Assembly (NCBI GenBank): GCA_000696115.1
Contig: JJOH01000006.1
Location: 62,001 to 126,000 of the forward strand
Length of the DNA: 64,000 nucleotides
Source of the DNA: Streptomyces olindensis
GTDB lineage: Bacteria > Actinomycetota > Actinomycetes > Streptomycetales > Streptomycetaceae
Reading direction: 5' to 3'
Every line of letters begins with the position of its first letter. The first letter of the stretch is position 1. Shown here piece after piece: positions 62,125-64,000 of the stretch. Below the pieces are notes generated by a model. That model was not told where the DNA came from and did no database searches. It saw only the letters and a list, made by a program, of their open reading frames with translations. Made by a program: the position numbers and the translations under genes.

Positions 62125-63036
62125 TCAGTATTCCCAGTTGTCCGAGATTTTCATCAGGTGGTGGTCGCGGGCTGTCTCGTAGTCCTCCGGGAGGCCGATG
62201 TCCGTAAAGACCTGGGCCATCTGTTGGACGATGCGATGGCAGAACAGGGTGTTGAGCCGGGCGACCCTGCGGGCTTCGGTGGCCGACGTCTCGTCCAGGG
62301 GCCTGATGGCCACCAGTGACTCGTGGATGCTGCTGATCAGGCGCAGCAGTGCCACATAGCCGGTGGGATGGTGCGGGCTCGGCCGGTGGACGTAGAGGAA
62401 GTCGCCCGGGAACCGCTTCAGCCTCTCCCGCACGCTGTTACGAAGGAGTTCGTCGGCGCTCTTCTTTGTCGGGCGGGCCTTGTCGAGCCGTCGGCAGTGG
62501 GCCTGCAGACAGCGGCAGAACGGGCGCTGATGCGTGCACCGGGACAGGTCCTTGACGGATTTCTCCAGCGCCAGCAGGGCCCGGATGTGGGAGGCCAGGT
62601 CCTCCCGGGTGCGACCGGCCGGAAGGAGGGTGACGATGTCCTCCGGGGCGTATCCCAGCCGCATCATCTCAAATGCGCGATCGAGTTGGTCGGTGCCGCC
62701 GCTGTTGAGGATGGTTTTGCGGATCGCCCGCTCGGTTGCGGCTCGCTGGGCGTCGATCTCCTTGGGGATGACGAACTGCTTCACATAGGAGTCGACGGGG
62801 ACGGCCGGAACGTAGGTTATGAGGTTCCAGTGCTTTCCGTATGCCAGGTCGCAATTCGCCGTCACGACGAATCCGAGTGCTTCTTCCCCATCCAGCGGAA
62901 AATCCGCTTTGGCGGACAGGAACTGAAGGACATCACCCTGTCGAATGGGTTGGTCGGGGTCCACGATCGCCAGCTCGTGTTCGGCGAATAACCCCTCGTC
63001 CTCGGCGCTGCCGGGGGTGAGTGTGGTGTCGGTCAC
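62125..63036 (-). CDS. Unknown partner protein of the SF1 helicase
   Basis: The 303-residue protein matches no family I can name firmly. The N-terminal part (IRQGDVLQFLSAKADFPLDG, GFVVTANCDLAYGKHW; Cys62-Asp63) resembles uncharacterised domains with a hydrophobic strand followed by a Thr/Cys-Asp-Leu motif. A Cys cluster (C167, C174, C176, C181) could bind zinc. The C-terminal part is helical. Codon 16 is TTA. It is the first gene of a two-gene operon with the helicase and lies upstream of tRNA-Thr in opposite orientation. Confidence 0.75.
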   Translation of the reverse strand: MTDTTLTPGSAEDEGLFAEHELAIVDPDQPIRQGDVLQFLSAKADFPLDGEEALGFVVTANCDLAYGKHWNLITYVPAVPVDSYVKQFVIPKEIDAQRAATERAIRKTILNSGGTDQLDRAFEMMRLGYAPEDIVTLLPAGRTREDLASHIRALLALEKSVKDLSRCTHQRPFCRCLQAHCRRLDKARPTKKSADELLRNSVRERLKRFPGDFLYVHRPSPHHPTGYVALLRLISSIHESLVAIRPLDETSATEARRVARLNTLFCHRIVQQMAQVFTDIGLPEDYETARDHHLMKISDNWEY

Positions 63037-63148
63037 GGCAGGATACTACTGAGGCCGGGTCTGTTCCGAGGAGAGATGCGTGGTACGGGCAGGGAGCGAC
63101 TGTGTATGGTGGGCGCGGCCCCTCGTCAGTGGTCGATGAAGGGGGCCT

Positions 63149-63221
63149 GCCGCCTTAGCTCAGTTGGCAGAGCAGTTGCCTTGTAAGCTCCAGGTCGTCG
63201 GTTCGATTCCGACAGGCGGCT
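63149..63221 (+). tRNA. tRNA-Thr (anticodon TGT)
   Basis: Acceptor GCCGCCT/AGGCGGC, D-arm GCTC/GAGC and T-arm GTCGG-TTCGATT-CCGAC are perfect. The anticodon loop CTTGTAA gives TGT (63182-63184). The anticodon stem GTTGC/GCTCC pairs at only three of five positions (28-42 and 29-41 mismatched). CCA is not encoded. An intrinsic terminator follows. Confidence 0.9.
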
Positions 63222-63227
63222 CACCGT

Positions 63228-63256
63228 GCCCAGGTCAGTGTCTGACCTGGGCTTTT
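63228..63256 (+). terminator. Intrinsic terminator of tRNA-Thr
   Basis: GCCCAGGTCAG pairs perfectly with CTGACCTGGGC around TGT and is followed by TTTT, the only classic T-run terminator noticed in the window. Confidence 0.92.
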
Positions 63257-63322
63257 CATGTGCCGAGACGCCAGCCGGATCCTGCCGGCAGTAATTCGCA
63301 TGCCTCTTCTGGCGGACGCCGC

Positions 63323-63328
63323 TACCGT
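63323..63328 (+). promoter_or_regulatory. -10 box of the terminal kinase gene, leaderless type
   Basis: TACCGT lies 13 bp before GTG 63336. Confidence 0.4.
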
Positions 63329-63335
63329 GCGAGGG

Positions 63336-64000
63336 GTGATTGACATTCCACGGGAGCTGGCCGCATCACAGGAGAAGTACAACGGGGAGGCGGGCCGGGC
63401 CTTCATCGCCGGGCTGCCGGACCTGGCGGCCGCCTTCCTGGAGCGCTGGCGGCTACGGGTCGACGGTTCGCCCATGCACGGTGTCTCCGCCCTGGTCCTG
63501 CCGGTCGTCCGGGTCGACGGCACTCCGGCCGTCCTCAAGCTCCAGCTGCTGGACGAGGAGAGCAGGGACGAGCCGGTCGCGCTGCGCGTCTGGGGCGGTG
63601 ACGGGGCGGTGCGGCTTCTGGGCCACGACGAGGCCACCGGCACCATGCTGCTGGAGCGCCTCGATCCGTCCAGGATGCTGTCGCGCGAACCTGACACGCA
63701 CCGAGTCGTCCTCACGATCGCCGAACTGCTCGCCCACCTGACCTCCTTCCCCGCCCCGCCGGGTATGCGGCGCCTGGGCGACATGGCCCGGGCGATGCTG
63801 AACCGGACGCCATGGGCGCTGGATCGCATCCCCGATCGCGAGTCCCGCCGTGTGGTCGCCGACTGTGCGGCAGCCGTGCGCGAGGTCGTGGACGAACCCG
63901 GTGAGAGCCTGCTGCACTGGGATCTCCACGACGGAAACGTTCTCGCTGCCGAGCGGTCCTCATGGCTGGCGATCGATCCCAAGCCTCTGGTCGGCGACCC
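63336..64000 (+). CDS. APH(6)/hydroxyurea phosphotransferase-type kinase, cut by window end
   Basis: From GTG 63336 an open frame of over 220 codons runs off the window. It matches the streptomycin 6-kinase/hydroxyurea phosphotransferase family: PMHGVSALVLPVVR, AVLKLQLLDEES, ATGTMLLERLDPSRML and the catalytic loop LLHWDLHDGNVL with LAIDPKPLVGD. These enzymes phosphorylate small hydroxylated compounds, giving resistance in some cases. The start is probably leaderless. The C-terminus is not seen. Confidence 0.85.
   Translation, partial: MIDIPRELAASQEKYNGEAGRAFIAGLPDLAAAFLERWRLRVDGSPMHGVSALVLPVVRVDGTPAVLKLQLLDEESRDEPVALRVWGGDGAVRLLGHDEATGTMLLERLDPSRMLSREPDTHRVVLTIAELLAHLTSFPAPPGMRRLGDMARAMLNRTPWALDRIPDRESRRVVADCAAAVREVVDEPGESLLHWDLHDGNVLAAERSSWLAIDPKPLVGD

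Overview
The window is chromosomal DNA from a Streptomyces species. It is very GC-rich with strong third-position G/C bias and has many GTG starts. It carries Streptomyces hallmark genes: nur, rsiG, devE/devA/devB, mshA, phoU-phoR-phoP, carD, ispD-ispF-cysS-rlmB and msiK. From memory, the order follows the S. coelicolor core segment running from nur (SCO4180) to msiK (SCO4240). I ran no alignment, so that correspondence is recall. No rRNA, CRISPR array, transposase or phage structural gene is visible. One tRNA is present.

Layout. 0-4 kb: nickel regulator nur, a YgfZ-like Fe-S protein, D-Tyr-tRNA deacylase, the anti-sigma factor rsiG (both c-di-GMP motifs intact) and an Eis-type acetyltransferase. 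4-7.2 kb: the developmental paralogues devE and devA with devB, including duplicated promoters and operators. 7.6-19.3 kb: a two-domain APH-like protein, a TetR regulator, a HelD-type motor, an RraA-like protein, an imine-reductase-like enzyme with a divergent HxlR regulator, a TetR/SGNH-hydrolase operon and assorted small enzymes. 19.3-22.3 kb: a MoxR ATPase/VWA operon with a 48-bp minisatellite inside the VWA gene. 22.4-25.6 kb: an accessory-looking patch with an NmrA-like protein, an HxlR regulator, a frameshifted nadC-like pseudogene carrying a TTA codon, a DUF1330 gene and a Nudix gene. 25.6-31.4 kb: an XRE regulator, an HBHA-like protein, DUF2516, a response-regulator/PP2C phosphatase, an NlpC/P60 hydrolase and a methyltransferase.

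31.6-45.6 kb: mshA (mycothiol), YbjN, AraC/DUF2000, a tandem-duplicated histidine kinase with its NarL-type regulator, PadR with a Rho_N-repeat protein, gpmA, an MFS exporter, DinB and a decayed GNAT gene. 45.6-49.4 kb: a nickel-binding SCO4226-type protein, a Cys-rich miniprotein, then phoU divergent from phoR-phoP across an in-phase PHO box. 49.4-59.7 kb: a lipoprotein, carD, the ispD-ispF-cysS-rlmB housekeeping series, a DoxX protein, a sugar nucleotidyltransferase, a small exported protein and msiK. 59.9-64 kb: a lower-GC two-gene operon with one TTA codon in each gene (an SF1 helicase-like ATPase and an unknown partner), a tRNA-Thr with an odd anticodon stem, and the start of a hydroxyurea/streptomycin 6-phosphotransferase-type kinase.

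Common themes. Many genes have a TANNNT -10 box 12-13 bp before the start codon, which predicts leaderless mRNAs. Phosphate control (phoU/phoR/phoP) is intact. Nickel handling is represented twice (nur and the SCO4226-like protein). The best candidate for something undescribed is the TTA-containing helicase/partner operon beside the tRNA. Others are the duplicated dev promoters with a near-identical coding tract, the degenerate second half of the duplicated kinase, and the large inverted repeat upstream of carD.
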